From an uncultured Alteromonadaceae bacterium (GTDB lineage: Bacteria > Pseudomonadota > Gammaproteobacteria > Enterobacterales > Alteromonadaceae): a stretch of 52,732 nt of DNA. The stretch lies in assembly GCA_950073835.1 (NCBI GenBank), contig CATMRP010000012.1, positions 1-52,732 of the forward strand, read 5' to 3'. Each line of letters opens with the position of its first letter. Position 1 is the first letter of the stretch. Below are positions 43,511-52,732 of this stretch, in pieces. The position numbers were made by a program, and so were the translations under genes. The notes below the pieces were generated by a model. The model did no database searches. It worked only from the letters and a program-made list of their open reading frames with translations, and was not told the DNA's origin.

Positions 43511-44665
43511 TTAAGGTTGTTTTGCGACGAGTTTATCGGCATTTTCAATGACCTTAACGGCCATCCCGTTTTGCGGATACTCAGGTAGCGTCATAACAAT
43601 CCGATCATCAGCGGATATATCCACCTTAATTAAGAATTCACTGCCTACTTCACGCACAACTTCAACCGGTTTGGCGACCAGTTTGTCGGCATCATCGAGA
43701 ATCCATAGCTGGCGTCGGTTAACCAGTTCCTGCGGAATGCGGTAGACGTTATCAATGGTTTTACCGGTAAACGTAACCTTAGTGTAAGCACCAAAACGCA
43801 ATACCGGTTGTTGTGAACTTAAACCGTACGGGTCGTTAATTCTGGCTACCAGGTGAGTCATACGGGTCGCGCTGTCGTAGATACCGGAATCGCGGACGAT
43901 GGTGGCAGAGCGCTGAATTTCGTCAGTGGTACCGTTTAACAAAGACACTGTCGCTTCAATACCGCTGAGTTGCTCCGGTAGAAAAGCCTGGTCGAAACGG
44001 GCCAGAGGAAAGGTCACTTCGCCTACTTCTACGTTGTACAAAGTGGCGGCAGTGGTACCAACACTCAGGAAATCGCCTTTACCTATTGAGCGGCTAAGGA
44101 TTAGCGCATCATAAGGTGCCACGACTTCGCAGTTAGCCAGGTCACGCCTGGCAATTTTCATTTGTGCCTGAGCTGCTTTTAACGCCGCCTGAGCTGATAA
44201 TATCTGAGGTTTACGCAGGTAAAGGTCGGTAACCCTGGAGTCGGGTAGTGTAGCAGCTTCTCGTTCTGCTACATTGGCCAGCGCTTTTTCTTCGATTAAT
44301 GAAGCTTCAGCATTAGCCAGTGCTGACTCAGCTTGCAGCAGGGCAGCGGTGTAGGCGTCTTTTTCAATGGTGAAAAGTGTTTCGCCTCGCTTAACTATGC
44401 CGCCGGCCACGAAATTCGGGTTCCATTCAACCACTTCTCCGCTTACCTGAGCCGCCAGACGGGTGCTTTCTAAGGGCGCAAGTTCGCCGAAGGCTTCAAT
44501 ATTAATGGCAAAGGATTCCGGTTTTAATTGCGTAACCTGAACTGACGGACGGGTATCAACCGATTCACTTTCTTCTGTGGTGTCACCTAATGCAGTAACT
44601 GTTTTCATTGCTCCAATCCCCAGAACAATGATGGCTATTGGTAAGATTACTCTTATCCACTTCAT
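43511..44665 (-). CDS. RND efflux membrane-fusion (adaptor) protein
   Basis: 384 residues from ATG 44665 (AAGGA 8 bases upstream). N-terminal membrane anchor/signal (WIRVILPIAIIVLGIGAMKTVTAL). Then a lipoyl half-domain (INIEAFGELAPLESTRLAAQVSGEVVEWNPNFVAGGIVKRGETLF), an alpha-helical hairpin (ALLQAESALANAEASLIEEKALA...), the second lipoyl half and a beta-barrel. Links the pump to an outer-membrane channel. First gene of the two-gene efflux operon. Confidence 0.95.
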   Translation of the reverse strand: MKWIRVILPIAIIVLGIGAMKTVTALGDTTEESESVDTRPSVQVTQLKPESFAINIEAFGELAPLESTRLAAQVSGEVVEWNPNFVAGGIVKRGETLFTIEKDAYTAALLQAESALANAEASLIEEKALANVAEREAATLPDSRVTDLYLRKPQILSAQAALKAAQAQMKIARRDLANCEVVAPYDALILSRSIGKGDFLSVGTTAATLYNVEVGEVTFPLARFDQAFLPEQLSGIEATVSLLNGTTDEIQRSATIVRDSGIYDSATRMTHLVARINDPYGLSSQQPVLRFGAYTKVTFTGKTIDNVYRIPQELVNRRQLWILDDADKLVAKPVEVVREVGSEFLIKVDISADDRIVMTLPEYPQNGMAVKVIENADKLVAKQP

Positions 44666-44790
44666 ATCTGTAATTCCTTTGACCCTGGATTCGCTTTTAT
44701 TTGCTTTTATAGTATGGGCGATATAAGCCAACAGATCCTTCTATAATTGTAACTAACTATTAAAAGGCGATGCTGCTTAACCCTATTATT

Positions 44791-45918
44791 TTAAGGTATC
44801 AATGATGACGCACTTAAGACCTTATTGCGACCCTTTTCTTTTGCCTTATACAGGGCCTTGTCAGCTAGTGACAGCGCATTATTCAGCCCATTCGCCAAAT
44901 TGATTTGTGCCACACCAAAGCTGGCGGTAATGGTCAGCGAAGTGTTTTGTATCTGAACTGGCGTGGTTTCCAGCCTGGCTCGAATTTTCTCGGCCAGCAC
45001 CACGCCATTATTCTCATTGGTGGTAGGCAGGACAAATAAAAACTCTTCGCCGCCCCAGCGTGCCACGCCATCCTGATCTCTGATAACCTCTTTAAACAGG
45101 TCGGCAACGTGTCTGAGGGCGATGTCCCCACCATCATGACCATAGTTATCATTGACCTGTTTAAAGCGGTCGATATCACTCAGTATCAGGGTTAAGTGCT
45201 CTTGCTGTCGTTTAGCACGGTTGATTTCGTGATCAATAAATTTCTGAATGCCGCGCCGGTTAGGCAGGTTAGTCAGGGCGTCATACAATGCCTGTCGTTC
45301 AAATTTTTCGCTGATATCACGAATGATGATGAAGCTGGTTTGCCGACTGTGCTCGTAAAATGCCGACAAAAAAGTAACGGTGGCAAAAGAGAGTAATAAC
45401 CTTACTTTAAATTCGAAAGGGTAACTGGCGATCAGCAGGGCGTTATCGGGGGAAAACAGAATGACCGAACAAAGTGCGATAAACAGGCCAACGGTAATAA
45501 CACCCCAAAAAACGCCGGCAAAAAACATGGCTACCGGCGGCAGCACAAAAATCCATAGCGGGCCGGTGCCAGCCACGCCACCAAAAACGACCAGGTACAG
45601 CATCAGACTGATCAGGCAGAGTACCAACAGCGCGGGGGCAATAATATGGTTGTTTTTTAACTTACTGTGGAGCAATACCCCCTTGCATAACCCGAACAGG
45701 GTCGCCGAAGATAATAATACGATTCCCAAAGAGAGCTGTTCACTGAACAAGGCCCTGATGCCCAGTACCAGCGTAATCGACATGCCAACAATGGCAAACA
45801 AATTGATCACTACAATCTTGCGGTTGGTGTCTTCATCAAGACCGCTGCGACAGCCACTGGTAATGAGGCCGCTAAAAAGTTGATTTATCGATGTGTAGTG
45901 ATTATCTGCTTGCTTCAA
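44791..45918 (-). CDS. Membrane-anchored diguanylate cyclase
   Basis: 375 residues. Six predicted membrane helices in the first 190 residues (a MASE-like sensory input) and a C-terminal GGDEF domain: YDALTNLPNRRGIQKFIDHEINRAKR, SDIDRFKQVNDNYGHDGGD, the active GGEEF site in RWGGEEFLFVLP, and ADKALYKAKEKGRN. Should make cyclic di-GMP; no EAL domain. Its start overlaps the end of the pqiC-like gene by 17 bases, which places it as the fourth gene of the pqi operon. Confidence 0.93.
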   Translation of the reverse strand: MKQADNHYTSINQLFSGLITSGCRSGLDEDTNRKIVVINLFAIVGMSITLVLGIRALFSEQLSLGIVLLSSATLFGLCKGVLLHSKLKNNHIIAPALLVLCLISLMLYLVVFGGVAGTGPLWIFVLPPVAMFFAGVFWGVITVGLFIALCSVILFSPDNALLIASYPFEFKVRLLLSFATVTFLSAFYEHSRQTSFIIIRDISEKFERQALYDALTNLPNRRGIQKFIDHEINRAKRQQEHLTLILSDIDRFKQVNDNYGHDGGDIALRHVADLFKEVIRDQDGVARWGGEEFLFVLPTTNENNGVVLAEKIRARLETTPVQIQNTSLTITASFGVAQINLANGLNNALSLADKALYKAKEKGRNKVLSASSLIP

Positions 45919-46483
45919 CTCTAGTCACAACGTCGTTGGTTAATTCATCGACCAGTAATCGCATCTGCGATACTGAAAACGCAAAACCATCCTTGTTGAG
46001 TGGTAGCCAGTAATTAAACTGAACAATTTGCGGTAGCGATCCGTCTGACTCCAGCCGGAACTTTCCTTTTAAAATAAGCTTGCCATGGTAAGTGGGAATG
46101 AAATCATCCAGCTGTATATCTAGAATGTACTCCGGTTGAGCGGGATTTGTCCACCTGCTTTGCACCCGAAGACGCATTTTATGGTTTACTGATAACGATT
46201 CACTTATTGCCATTTTAAAATCCCGGTCAAATGGCTCTGCCCACACATGCTTGGGCGCGAAATGTATTTCGCTGTCGCTTAACTGCAAACTCAGATTGCG
46301 TTGCCTGAGGTAATCCGGTGTACTCAGTGAACGAAGAAACAGGGTAGGCTGGTCGCTGATGTCGGTGCTTGGTGCGTCTGTCGTCAGAGTAGGCTCATGC
46401 AGCAAATAGTAGTTTAAACCAATCGGCTTACTGCTGCAGCCTGCTAACCACAGTACTGCGATGCCCGCTATCCACTTATTCAT
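45902..46483 (-). CDS. pqiC: PqiC-like outer-membrane lipoprotein
   Basis: 193 residues. Lipoprotein signal with lipobox LAGC (cysteine about 16) followed by SSK. The mature domain matches the ABC-transport auxiliary lipoprotein family (DUF330): GLNYYLLHEP, TPDYLRQRNLSLQLSDSEIHFAPKHVWAEPFDRDF. In E. coli PqiC caps the PqiB tube at the outer membrane in phospholipid traffic. Four-base overlap with pqiB. Confidence 0.88.
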   Translation of the reverse strand: MNKWIAGIAVLWLAGCSSKPIGLNYYLLHEPTLTTDAPSTDISDQPTLFLRSLSTPDYLRQRNLSLQLSDSEIHFAPKHVWAEPFDRDFKMAISESLSVNHKMRLRVQSRWTNPAQPEYILDIQLDDFIPTYHGKLILKGKFRLESDGSLPQIVQFNYWLPLNKDGFAFSVSQMRLLVDELTNDVVTRVEASR

Positions 46484-48123
46484 TGGTCTTGCTCCTGCGC
46501 CTGAGGCTGAATATCTATTTCGGCATTATCCGAGAAAATCAGGCCATTCGGGGTTTTATTAAGCTGCATCAGCAGCGGTTGAATAGTTCTGAGAGTTTCC
46601 TGTAGAGAGTCTACGGTGTCGGCAATTTCTGCTTTACTTAAACCGCCCTCTGAATAGTGCTGTAACAACCCCTCAAAAGCCTGCAAACTCTGCTGAATCT
46701 GTGTGTTAAGTGAGGCAGTGTCAAGTGCTGCCATCGTTTCGTCAAAATTATCACTGGTCTCATTGACCGATTCGGCTGCCGCATTCAGGGTGTCAATAAC
46801 GGTAGTAATATCGGCAATCAGTGTTTCCAGTGGTAATGCATTGATTTTATCTAAGATGGCGTCAGCTTTTTGGGTGAGCTGGGTAAACTCACTGGACACG
46901 GTTGGGATAACATTCGCATTGTTCAGTGTTAGCAGTGATGCCGGCTCCGGTTGGTCTACATGTTGAAGGTCGACAAACAGCCCACCGGTGATAACGTTAC
47001 CCATTCGTAGTGTGGCCCGCAGATCTTTCCTAATCCAGCGACCCAGTCGCTCACGTAAAATGGCCAGACCTTCCTCGCTGTCTTCCAGGCGCGCTTTACC
47101 CGGATAAATATTAATAAGTACCGGGATTGGATATTCATCGTCCAGCAGGCTGCCTAAGTCCACATTGCTGGAATTAATTGTCGCTACTTTGCCAATCTGC
47201 AGGCCGCGGTATTCCACCGGGGCACCCACAGTGAGACCTCGGACACTTTCATCAATAAGCAGGACATATTGCGCAGCATAGCGGAACCTCTCGTCTGCGG
47301 CGGCGTTGTAATCACCATAAATAACAAATTTAGCGTTATTATCTATCGGCTTGCCTTTGGTATCACCCTGAGGATTACCAAATGTCACACCATTTGCTAG
47401 CAGGGTTTCCAGACTTCCGGTTTGAATCGTCAGGCCATTGGAGGCCAGTTGCAGTTTAACGCCACTCACATTCCAAAACCGCGTGTTTTCATCGATCAGG
47501 TTGTGGTAAGGCGCGTGAATAAAAGCCCGGTAGGTAATACGGCCCTGCTCTACATCGAAGTGGACTTCCTCAAACTCGCCGACCTTAAAGCCTTTATAAA
47601 TAATGGTATCGCCGGGTTTATAAGTTAAATCATCGCTATCGCTGCGTAACTCGACGTGTAAACCAGGCGTACCCGGTGGCGTAACCGGCGGGCGTTCCAG
47701 CGCGGTAAAATGATCTTTTTCGGTTTGCCCGGTTTCGGCGGTCATAGCAATAAAACTGCCGGAAAGTAAGGTGTTGAGTCCCGATACTTCAGAAAATGAA
47801 ACCCGCGGTGCAACCACCCAAAAGCGGGTATTTTCATTGAGTAACCGGGCGGCACTTTTTTCTAGCCGGGCGGTTACCGTTACGCCGTCAAGTTCAGGTT
47901 TAAGTTCGATTTTCTTCACTTGCCCAACGTCAAGATCACGAATTTTTATCGGCGTTTTATTCACCTCAATTCCGCTGGCGGAACTCATATCAATGGTGAT
48001 CAACGGGCCTTGGTTTTGCCATTGGTAATACACCATCCACGCGCCAATCAGTAACGCAATAATGGGCAGTACCCATACTTTGGAAATACGCGTGGTTGGT
48101 TTTACTGCTGCGTTATCGGTCAT
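46480..48123 (-). CDS. pqiB: PqiB, MCE-domain intermembrane lipid-transport protein
   Basis: 547 residues, as in E. coli (546). One N-terminal membrane helix (about 14-31), then three MCE domains (about 36-140, 150-245, 275-395), each beginning with an ITIDMSSASGIEV / LRSDSDDLTYKPGD / IDESVRGLTVGAPVEY-type strand. A long C-terminal helix (about 410-530) forms the hollow needle across the periplasm. Four-base overlaps with both pqiA and pqiC. Confidence 0.96.
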   Translation of the reverse strand: MTDNAAVKPTTRISKVWVLPIIALLIGAWMVYYQWQNQGPLITIDMSSASGIEVNKTPIKIRDLDVGQVKKIELKPELDGVTVTARLEKSAARLLNENTRFWVVAPRVSFSEVSGLNTLLSGSFIAMTAETGQTEKDHFTALERPPVTPPGTPGLHVELRSDSDDLTYKPGDTIIYKGFKVGEFEEVHFDVEQGRITYRAFIHAPYHNLIDENTRFWNVSGVKLQLASNGLTIQTGSLETLLANGVTFGNPQGDTKGKPIDNNAKFVIYGDYNAAADERFRYAAQYVLLIDESVRGLTVGAPVEYRGLQIGKVATINSSNVDLGSLLDDEYPIPVLINIYPGKARLEDSEEGLAILRERLGRWIRKDLRATLRMGNVITGGLFVDLQHVDQPEPASLLTLNNANVIPTVSSEFTQLTQKADAILDKINALPLETLIADITTVIDTLNAAAESVNETSDNFDETMAALDTASLNTQIQQSLQAFEGLLQHYSEGGLSKAEIADTVDSLQETLRTIQPLLMQLNKTPNGLIFSDNAEIDIQPQAQEQDQ

Positions 48124-49277
48124 AAATCTGAGTCTTTCCTTTGCTGCCAGATTAAGCGGGTATCAAAAGTCATCGCGGCCAGCATGGTAATAAAAACCAG
48201 TGCACAAAATGCTAGAGCCGCTGGTCCGGGATGTATAGCCAGGGTGCTACCCAATTGGATTAGGGCGACGAGAATCGCCACTACAAATACGTCTATCATC
48301 GACCAGCGGCCAATAAATTCGATAAACCGGTAGTAGCGGATCTGTCTGCCGGGATTTGTCAGCTCTTTAAATTGAACGGCGTAAGTTAACCTGGCGAGTA
48401 CCACCAGCTTGGCCACCGGGATAACAATACTGGCAACAAATATTACCATGGCGACCGGGTAGGAGCCTGACTCCCATAACGATATCACGCCACCCATTAT
48501 GGTATTAGGCTCAGAAATACCGAACAACTCCGTGCTCATAATCGGCAAGGCATTAGCAGGAATATACAGGATCAACGCAGTAAACAGCAATGCCCAGGTG
48601 CGTTGAATACTCAGGTTGGCGATGTGTGAGTTGAGCGGCGTCAGAACAGGTAATTCGCCATTGTGGAGCCAAAGTTTCAGGCGGGTATCATCAAAGTAAA
48701 ACAGTGCGGCGCTCATACAAACACTGAACAGCACAAAAGCATAGAAAGACAAACCTATTGCTATATCTGCCAGCGAGGTAATCTTGATCAGACTCACCAG
48801 GGTACCAAGCAGAAAAATTTCAGCCATACTCCAGGGCATCAGCCACTCAACCCAGCGTAGCAACGTTTTCATCCAGGGGCTCGGTGTGGTCAGCAAACGG
48901 CAACTGAGCAGAATAATTAACCCCGTTAGCACCAGTCCGGGCAGCACCAGAGTGGCCAGGCCGGTGATGACGGCAAGGGTGACATAATCCTGTTCCACAA
49001 GCACATTCAGGCCGCCGGGCAAGTCGATACTGTTTTGCTGACCATTGGCCCTGAACGACAGAAAATTAAATGGCAGCGACAGGAGTAAAAAAATCATTGC
49101 CGACAAGGAAAGGGCAAGGGAAGCAGGCATATCATTGCGGTGATAAATGCTCAGTGTATGGCCACAGCGCGGACACACAGCACGCTGTTTATTTTGCAAA
49201 GCCGGTACATTGACATTGGCTTCACACTGGGGGCAGGTGATATTACATAGTGGAGGCGCTGACATCACGGGCGTCAA
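48120..49277 (-). CDS. pqiA: PqiA, inner-membrane partner of PqiB
   Basis: 385 residues. Zinc ribbon at the N-terminus (CPQC about 15-18 and CPRC about 35-38), then two four-helix PqiA modules (about 50-200 and 240-370). In E. coli the second module also has a zinc ribbon; here it is missing (IANLSIQRTWALLF follows directly). The protein delivers lipids or energy to the PqiB needle; stress-inducible in E. coli. It is the first gene of the pqiABC-cyclase operon; a terminator separates it from asnS upstream. Confidence 0.94.
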   Translation of the reverse strand: MTPVMSAPPLCNITCPQCEANVNVPALQNKQRAVCPRCGHTLSIYHRNDMPASLALSLSAMIFLLLSLPFNFLSFRANGQQNSIDLPGGLNVLVEQDYVTLAVITGLATLVLPGLVLTGLIILLSCRLLTTPSPWMKTLLRWVEWLMPWSMAEIFLLGTLVSLIKITSLADIAIGLSFYAFVLFSVCMSAALFYFDDTRLKLWLHNGELPVLTPLNSHIANLSIQRTWALLFTALILYIPANALPIMSTELFGISEPNTIMGGVISLWESGSYPVAMVIFVASIVIPVAKLVVLARLTYAVQFKELTNPGRQIRYYRFIEFIGRWSMIDVFVVAILVALIQLGSTLAIHPGPAALAFCALVFITMLAAMTFDTRLIWQQRKDSDL

Positions 49278-49324
49278 AAAGGGTTTTCGCTAGCTTAACC
49301 TAATCACTGGCGACTTAAAATAGA

Positions 49325-49346
49325 ACGGGGCCATAAAGCGCCCCGT
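49325..49346 (-). terminator. Terminator of asnS
   Basis: ACGGGGC (49325-49331) pairs with GCCCCGT (49340-49346), followed on the minus strand by TCTATTTTA, about 30 bases past the asnS stop. Confidence 0.7.
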
Positions 49347-49377
49347 GTTCTGCAAAGTACAGCTATCAATTCTCTGC

Positions 49378-50775
49378 TTAATAACTGGCGTTACCCGGTG
49401 TACGTGGGAACGGAATCACATCACGCACGTTTTGCATGCCGGTGACATAGGCGACCAGGCGCTCAAACCCTAAGCCGAAGCCCGAGTGGGGCACAGTGCC
49501 ATAACGGCGCAAATCGCGATACCAGCTATAGTCTTCCTTAGACAGGCCCATCTCTGCAAGGCGGTTATCGAACACATCAAGACGTTCTTCACGCTGTGAA
49601 CCGCCAATGATTTCGCCGATTCCCGGAGCCAGTACGTCCATGGCTGCTACGGTTTTACCGTCGTCATTCAGGCGCATATAAAAAGCCTTAATGTCTTTCG
49701 GATAGTTTTGCATGATAATCGGTGCGCCAACATGCTCTTCAGCCAGATAACGCTCGTGTTCACTGGATAAGTCGATTCCCCAGCTCACCGGGAATTCGAA
49801 GTCTTTGCCACAGTTCTCTAAAATGGTAATCGCATCGGTATAATCCATGCGTACGAAGTCGCTGCTGATGAGTTTTTCCAGGCGAGTAATAGCATCTTTA
49901 TTAATGCGCTGGGCAAAAAATGCCATATCATCGGCACGTTCTTCCAGAACCGCTTTACACACATATTTAAGCATGTCTTCTGACAATTGGGCGATATCGT
50001 TCAGGTCGGCAAACGCCACTTCCGGCTCGATCATCCAGAACTCAGCCAGGTGACGGGACGTGTTGCTATTCTCTGCTCTGAACGTCGGTCCAAAGGTATA
50101 GATCTTAGACATCGCACAGGCGTAGGTTTCACCGTTTAACTGGCCGGATACGGTCAGGTAAGCTTCACGACCGAAAAAGTCTTCACTGTAGTCCACATCG
50201 CCTTTGTCAGTTTTAGGGATGTTCATCATATCCAGTGTTGAAACGCGGAATAACTCACCCGCGCCTTCGGTATCGCTGGCAGTAATAATGGGCGTGCTGA
50301 TCCAGAAATACCCTTGCTCATGGAAAAAGCGGTGAATCGCCTGTGACAAACAGTTGCGAATGCGCGTGACGGCACCAATAACGTTGGTGCGGGCGCGTAA
50401 GTGAGCGTGTTCGCGCAGATATTCGATGGAATGGCGCTTCGCGGCCATAGGGTAGGTGTCCGGGTTCTCAACCCAGCCAACAATAGCCACTTCAGTGGCG
50501 TCCAGTTCCAGTGCCTGCCCCTTGCCTTCTGACGCTTTTACATTAGCGGTAACCACCAGTGAACAGCCTGCCGTTAAACGTTGAATATCGGCATAATTGG
50601 GTAAGGTATTGAGTGCAATGACCTGTACAGGGTCAAAACAACTGCCATCATGCAAAGCAATAAATGAAAGGCCTGCTTTTGAATCGCGACGGGTCCGAAC
50701 CCAGCCTTTTACCGTTACCGATTCGCCAACCGCGTACTTACCAGCCAGTACGTCAACTACGGGGGCGTGTGTCAT
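49378..50775 (-). CDS. asnS: Asparaginyl-tRNA synthetase
   Basis: 465 residues from ATG 50775 (GGAGA about 11 bases upstream), one shorter than E. coli AsnS. N-terminal OB-fold anticodon-binding domain (about 15-100: [24 protein letters not shown]), class II motif 2 [25 protein letters not shown] and motif 3 [15 protein letters not shown] near the C-terminus. Charges tRNA-Asn. Single-gene unit. Confidence 0.98.
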   Translation of the reverse strand: MTHAPVVDVLAGKYAVGESVTVKGWVRTRRDSKAGLSFIALHDGSCFDPVQVIALNTLPNYADIQRLTAGCSLVVTANVKASEGKGQALELDATEVAIVGWVENPDTYPMAAKRHSIEYLREHAHLRARTNVIGAVTRIRNCLSQAIHRFFHEQGYFWISTPIITASDTEGAGELFRVSTLDMMNIPKTDKGDVDYSEDFFGREAYLTVSGQLNGETYACAMSKIYTFGPTFRAENSNTSRHLAEFWMIEPEVAFADLNDIAQLSEDMLKYVCKAVLEERADDMAFFAQRINKDAITRLEKLISSDFVRMDYTDAITILENCGKDFEFPVSWGIDLSSEHERYLAEEHVGAPIIMQNYPKDIKAFYMRLNDDGKTVAAMDVLAPGIGEIIGGSQREERLDVFDNRLAEMGLSKEDYSWYRDLRRYGTVPHSGFGLGFERLVAYVTGMQNVRDVIPFPRTPGNASY

Positions 50776-51016
50776 GGTTACTTTCTCCAATCAAAGTGTG
50801 TCTTTATGTAATCGCAAATCATCGCATAGGCTAAGCGTGATTGCATCCAGATTCATTAAACAAAATGGCGTGTTGGCCGATATTGAGTACAAGGGCGGTA
50901 AAAATGCCGTTTTTCATCCGTTGCCTGCTTGAATAATAAGCAGTGTGGTAGTCTCTTTAGCCAAACAGGCGCTAGTATACTCAATCGCTTTGAGGATACT
51001 AGCGATACAGATGTAA

Positions 51017-51406
51017 ATGACAACGAAACAAGTACAAAAATTTGGTCAGGAACGCAGGAAAAAATCCCGCGAGCAGGATACCTATTACAAGGTGGTTGTA
51101 ACCTTAAATTCCCTCGCCTGGTTATCGCTGCTTATTTGCTTAATTTTATTTCATTTCGCACGGCCGGAAATGGTTTCCGGTGTGCAGCAATTCTGGGGTA
51201 TTGAAGGGCGTACCAGTTGGTCCGCTGAATATATCGATGCATTGGTAATGTTACTGCAGGCGTGTCTGGTGACCAGCTTAGTGACCATGTTTCTGCGTTC
51301 TCGCCGCAACCGGCGTAAAAGCGACCGCTATGGGGTGAACTTGTTTATTCTGGCCGGGATCAGCTCACTGAGCCTGGTTACCCTTAATGCTGCAGCGCTG
51401 TCATAA
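51017..51406 (+). CDS. Small membrane protein of unknown function
   Basis: 129 residues. Basic N-terminus (TTKQVQKFGQERRKKSREQDTYYK), then three hydrophobic helices (about 27-46, 75-96, 109-128) with a basic loop RSRRNRRKSDRYG between the last two, indicating a cytosolic loop. No recognised family; the size and basic head resemble conserved hypotheticals of marine gammaproteobacteria. No ribosome binding site is obvious. It stands between divergent asnS and the convergent antiporter gene. Confidence 0.65.
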   Translation: MTTKQVQKFGQERRKKSREQDTYYKVVVTLNSLAWLSLLICLILFHFARPEMVSGVQQFWGIEGRTSWSAEYIDALVMLLQACLVTSLVTMFLRSRRNRRKSDRYGVNLFILAGISSLSLVTLNAAALS

Positions 51407-51438
51407 GGCAGCGCTACCCTTATTGTCTATATAATGGC

Positions 51439-52407
51439 CTATATAAAGCTGCTGTTAATTAAATACCAGGTGTAACCTGCGTAGGCTGCCACAAATACGC
51501 CGCCTTCCAGCCGATTCAGGCGGCCGGGCCCTTTAAGGCCAATACAGAAAATAAACAATGCCACCGATGCAACCAGCATAAACAGCACGTCGCGATAGAG
51601 GAAATCAGAGCTGACTTCCATGGGGTGAATGACCCCGGCAATGCCGACTACCGCCAGGGTATTAAACATGTTGGAGCCAATCACGTTACCCAGCGCGAGG
51701 TCATGCTCGCCTTTTTTCACGGCAACCAATGAGGAAGCCAGTTCCGGTAATGAGGTGCCAATAGCGATTATGGTTAGGCCAATAACCACATCACTGACCC
51801 CAAAGTAGGTCGCAACTTCCACCGCGCCCCATACCAATAACCTTGAGCTTGCAACCAGAATGATAAGCCCGACCACCAGCCACAGAGTTTCTTTTTTAAG
51901 ATTGGTGTCGGCAAGCTTGAGCTCTTCATCATATTCTGCCGCGAGAGCGTCTTTGTCGCCCCGCATACCGGTCCAGATACTCCATGAAATCAACAGGATA
52001 AACAGGCCGAGCAAGGAGAAAGCATCATCTTTTGATACTTTCAAATCGAGTACTTGCCAGGCTGCAAAGAAAGTCAGGCCCAGCATGATTGGCAGTTCTT
52101 TGCGGATAATTTGCGAGCGAACCGCTATGGGGCTGATGAGAGCCGTAATACCAAGGATGAGTGCGATGTTAGCGATGTTAGAGCCATAGGCGTTACCCAG
52201 TGCGATACCTGAACTCTTTTCCATCGCGGCAATAATCGATACGATGATTTCGGGCGCTGAGGTACCAAAACCAATGATCAACATACCGATAAGAATTGGC
52301 GACAGACCAAAGTGCTTGGCAACGACGGCAGCCCCGCCGACAAACTTATCTGCACTCCACAACAGTAAAGGTAACCCGATGAGAATAGCGACACTCGCTA
52401 ACAACAT
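51439..52407 (-). CDS. yrbG: Ca2+/Na+ exchanger of the YrbG (CaCA) family
   Basis: 322 residues from ATG 52407 (AAGGAG 5 bases upstream; the frame extends upstream without such a site). Ten membrane helices in two inverted repeats with the CaCA alpha motifs: GFGTSAPEIIVSIIAA...GNAYGSNIANIALILG (about 42-85) and AIGTSLPELASSLVAVKKGEHDLALGNVIGSNMFNTLAVVG (about 212-252). A cytosolic loop (about 150-170) joins the halves. Inner membrane. E. coli YrbG is 325 residues and lies next to the mla/kds genes; similar neighbours may follow outside the window. Confidence 0.93.
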   Translation of the reverse strand: MLLASVAILIGLPLLLWSADKFVGGAAVVAKHFGLSPILIGMLIIGFGTSAPEIIVSIIAAMEKSSGIALGNAYGSNIANIALILGITALISPIAVRSQIIRKELPIMLGLTFFAAWQVLDLKVSKDDAFSLLGLFILLISWSIWTGMRGDKDALAAEYDEELKLADTNLKKETLWLVVGLIILVASSRLLVWGAVEVATYFGVSDVVIGLTIIAIGTSLPELASSLVAVKKGEHDLALGNVIGSNMFNTLAVVGIAGVIHPMEVSSDFLYRDVLFMLVASVALFIFCIGLKGPGRLNRLEGGVFVAAYAGYTWYLINSSFI

Positions 52408-52652
52408 ATAATCTCCTTGAACAGCCTGTGCACCAACCAATGGTGCCGGGGTAGGCGCAGAATAGAGCATAACCCTTTCATATTGCAAATACATCGGTCG
52501 CAGCAGAAACAAAACAGGTCGTAACGATAAAAATAATCCGTTATTCGTGCGACTCGCTTACCAGTACTATAGCCTAATAAATCATCGCCGGCAGCGATTT
52601 GGCAATAGGGCCGATTGTCTGTAAGCGTTCGTGTAAGGACATTTAATCTTTC

Positions 52653-52732
52653 ATGCATCACACTCTGATTGTGGCAAATCAACACATCACGCTGGACGTA
52701 CCCTCATTAACCGTTTTGAGTTTTGAGCAATA
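52653..52732 (+). CDS. Start of an unidentified gene running off the window
   Basis: ATG 52653 opens a frame of 26 codons without a stop (MHHTLIVANQHITLDVPSL) to the last base. AAGGAC lies about 13 bases upstream. Divergent from yrbG, where mlaF is found in E. coli, but the visible residues do not match MlaF. Too short to assign. Confidence 0.35.
   Translation, partial: MHHTLIVANQHITLDVPSLTVLSFEQ

Overview
The window is a stretch of gammaproteobacterial chromosome, most likely from the Alteromonadales. The evidence is the gene order apt-dnaX-ybaB-recR-htpG-adk, a complete his operon with fused hisB and hisIE plus a His-rich leader peptide, pqiABC, asnS, and a YrbG-type antiporter. The genus is an inference from gene content and protein flavour; no rRNA or tRNA is present to settle it.

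Layout. 1-896: end of a DUF692 (MNIO) enzyme gene and its DUF2063 partner, a RiPP-type maturation pair. 1008-4502: a 41-residue membrane protein, apt, dnaX (with a likely programmed -1 frameshift site) and ybaB. 4488-21186: an integrated genomic island of about 16.7 kb. It is bounded by a 15-bp direct repeat whose left copy is the last codons of ybaB. 21201-28948: the interrupted chromosomal cluster resumes (a TPR-like periplasmic protein on the minus strand, recR, htpG, adk), then a MAPEG protein, a D-threonine-aldolase-like enzyme and a periplasmic binding protein. 28997-36382: hisGDCBHAF-IE on the minus strand with promoter, leader peptide and attenuator. 36522-52407: a hydrophilic protein, an RND/MMPL exporter, a CBS protein, a GNAT acetyltransferase, an RND efflux pump with its adaptor, pqiABC with a coupled diguanylate cyclase, asnS, a small membrane protein and a Ca2+/Na+ antiporter.

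The island looks like an integrative mobilizable element loaded with defence genes. It has a tyrosine integrase with an overlapping excisionase-like gene, and near each end an identical 22-bp element containing two GGGGCCAAA units (probable integrase arm sites). It also has a winged-helix/PD-(D/E)XK protein that resembles MOBC relaxases, and no secretion system. Cargo at the left end is a SLATT-domain membrane protein, a SEC-C protein and a protein with a TIR-like/deoxyribosyltransferase-like nucleotide-binding domain. Cargo at the right end is a five-gene operon: type I hsdR-hsdM-hsdS, then a DUF3644 protein with a HEPN-like RX4H motif, then a DUF2971 protein.

The most unusual signal is the gap of about 700 bp (10532-11242) between three divergently transcribed unknown genes and the relaxase-like gene. 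It is packed with perfect short inverted repeats, at least ten of which have the same shape (stem ending in C, 3-nt loop, G opening the other strand). They are nested inside longer-range complementary arms (10748-10781 with 10925-10966). The relaxase-like gene then begins behind a hairpin that would bury its Shine-Dalgarno sequence. This could be an oriT/leading region working as folded single strands, or a large structured RNA.
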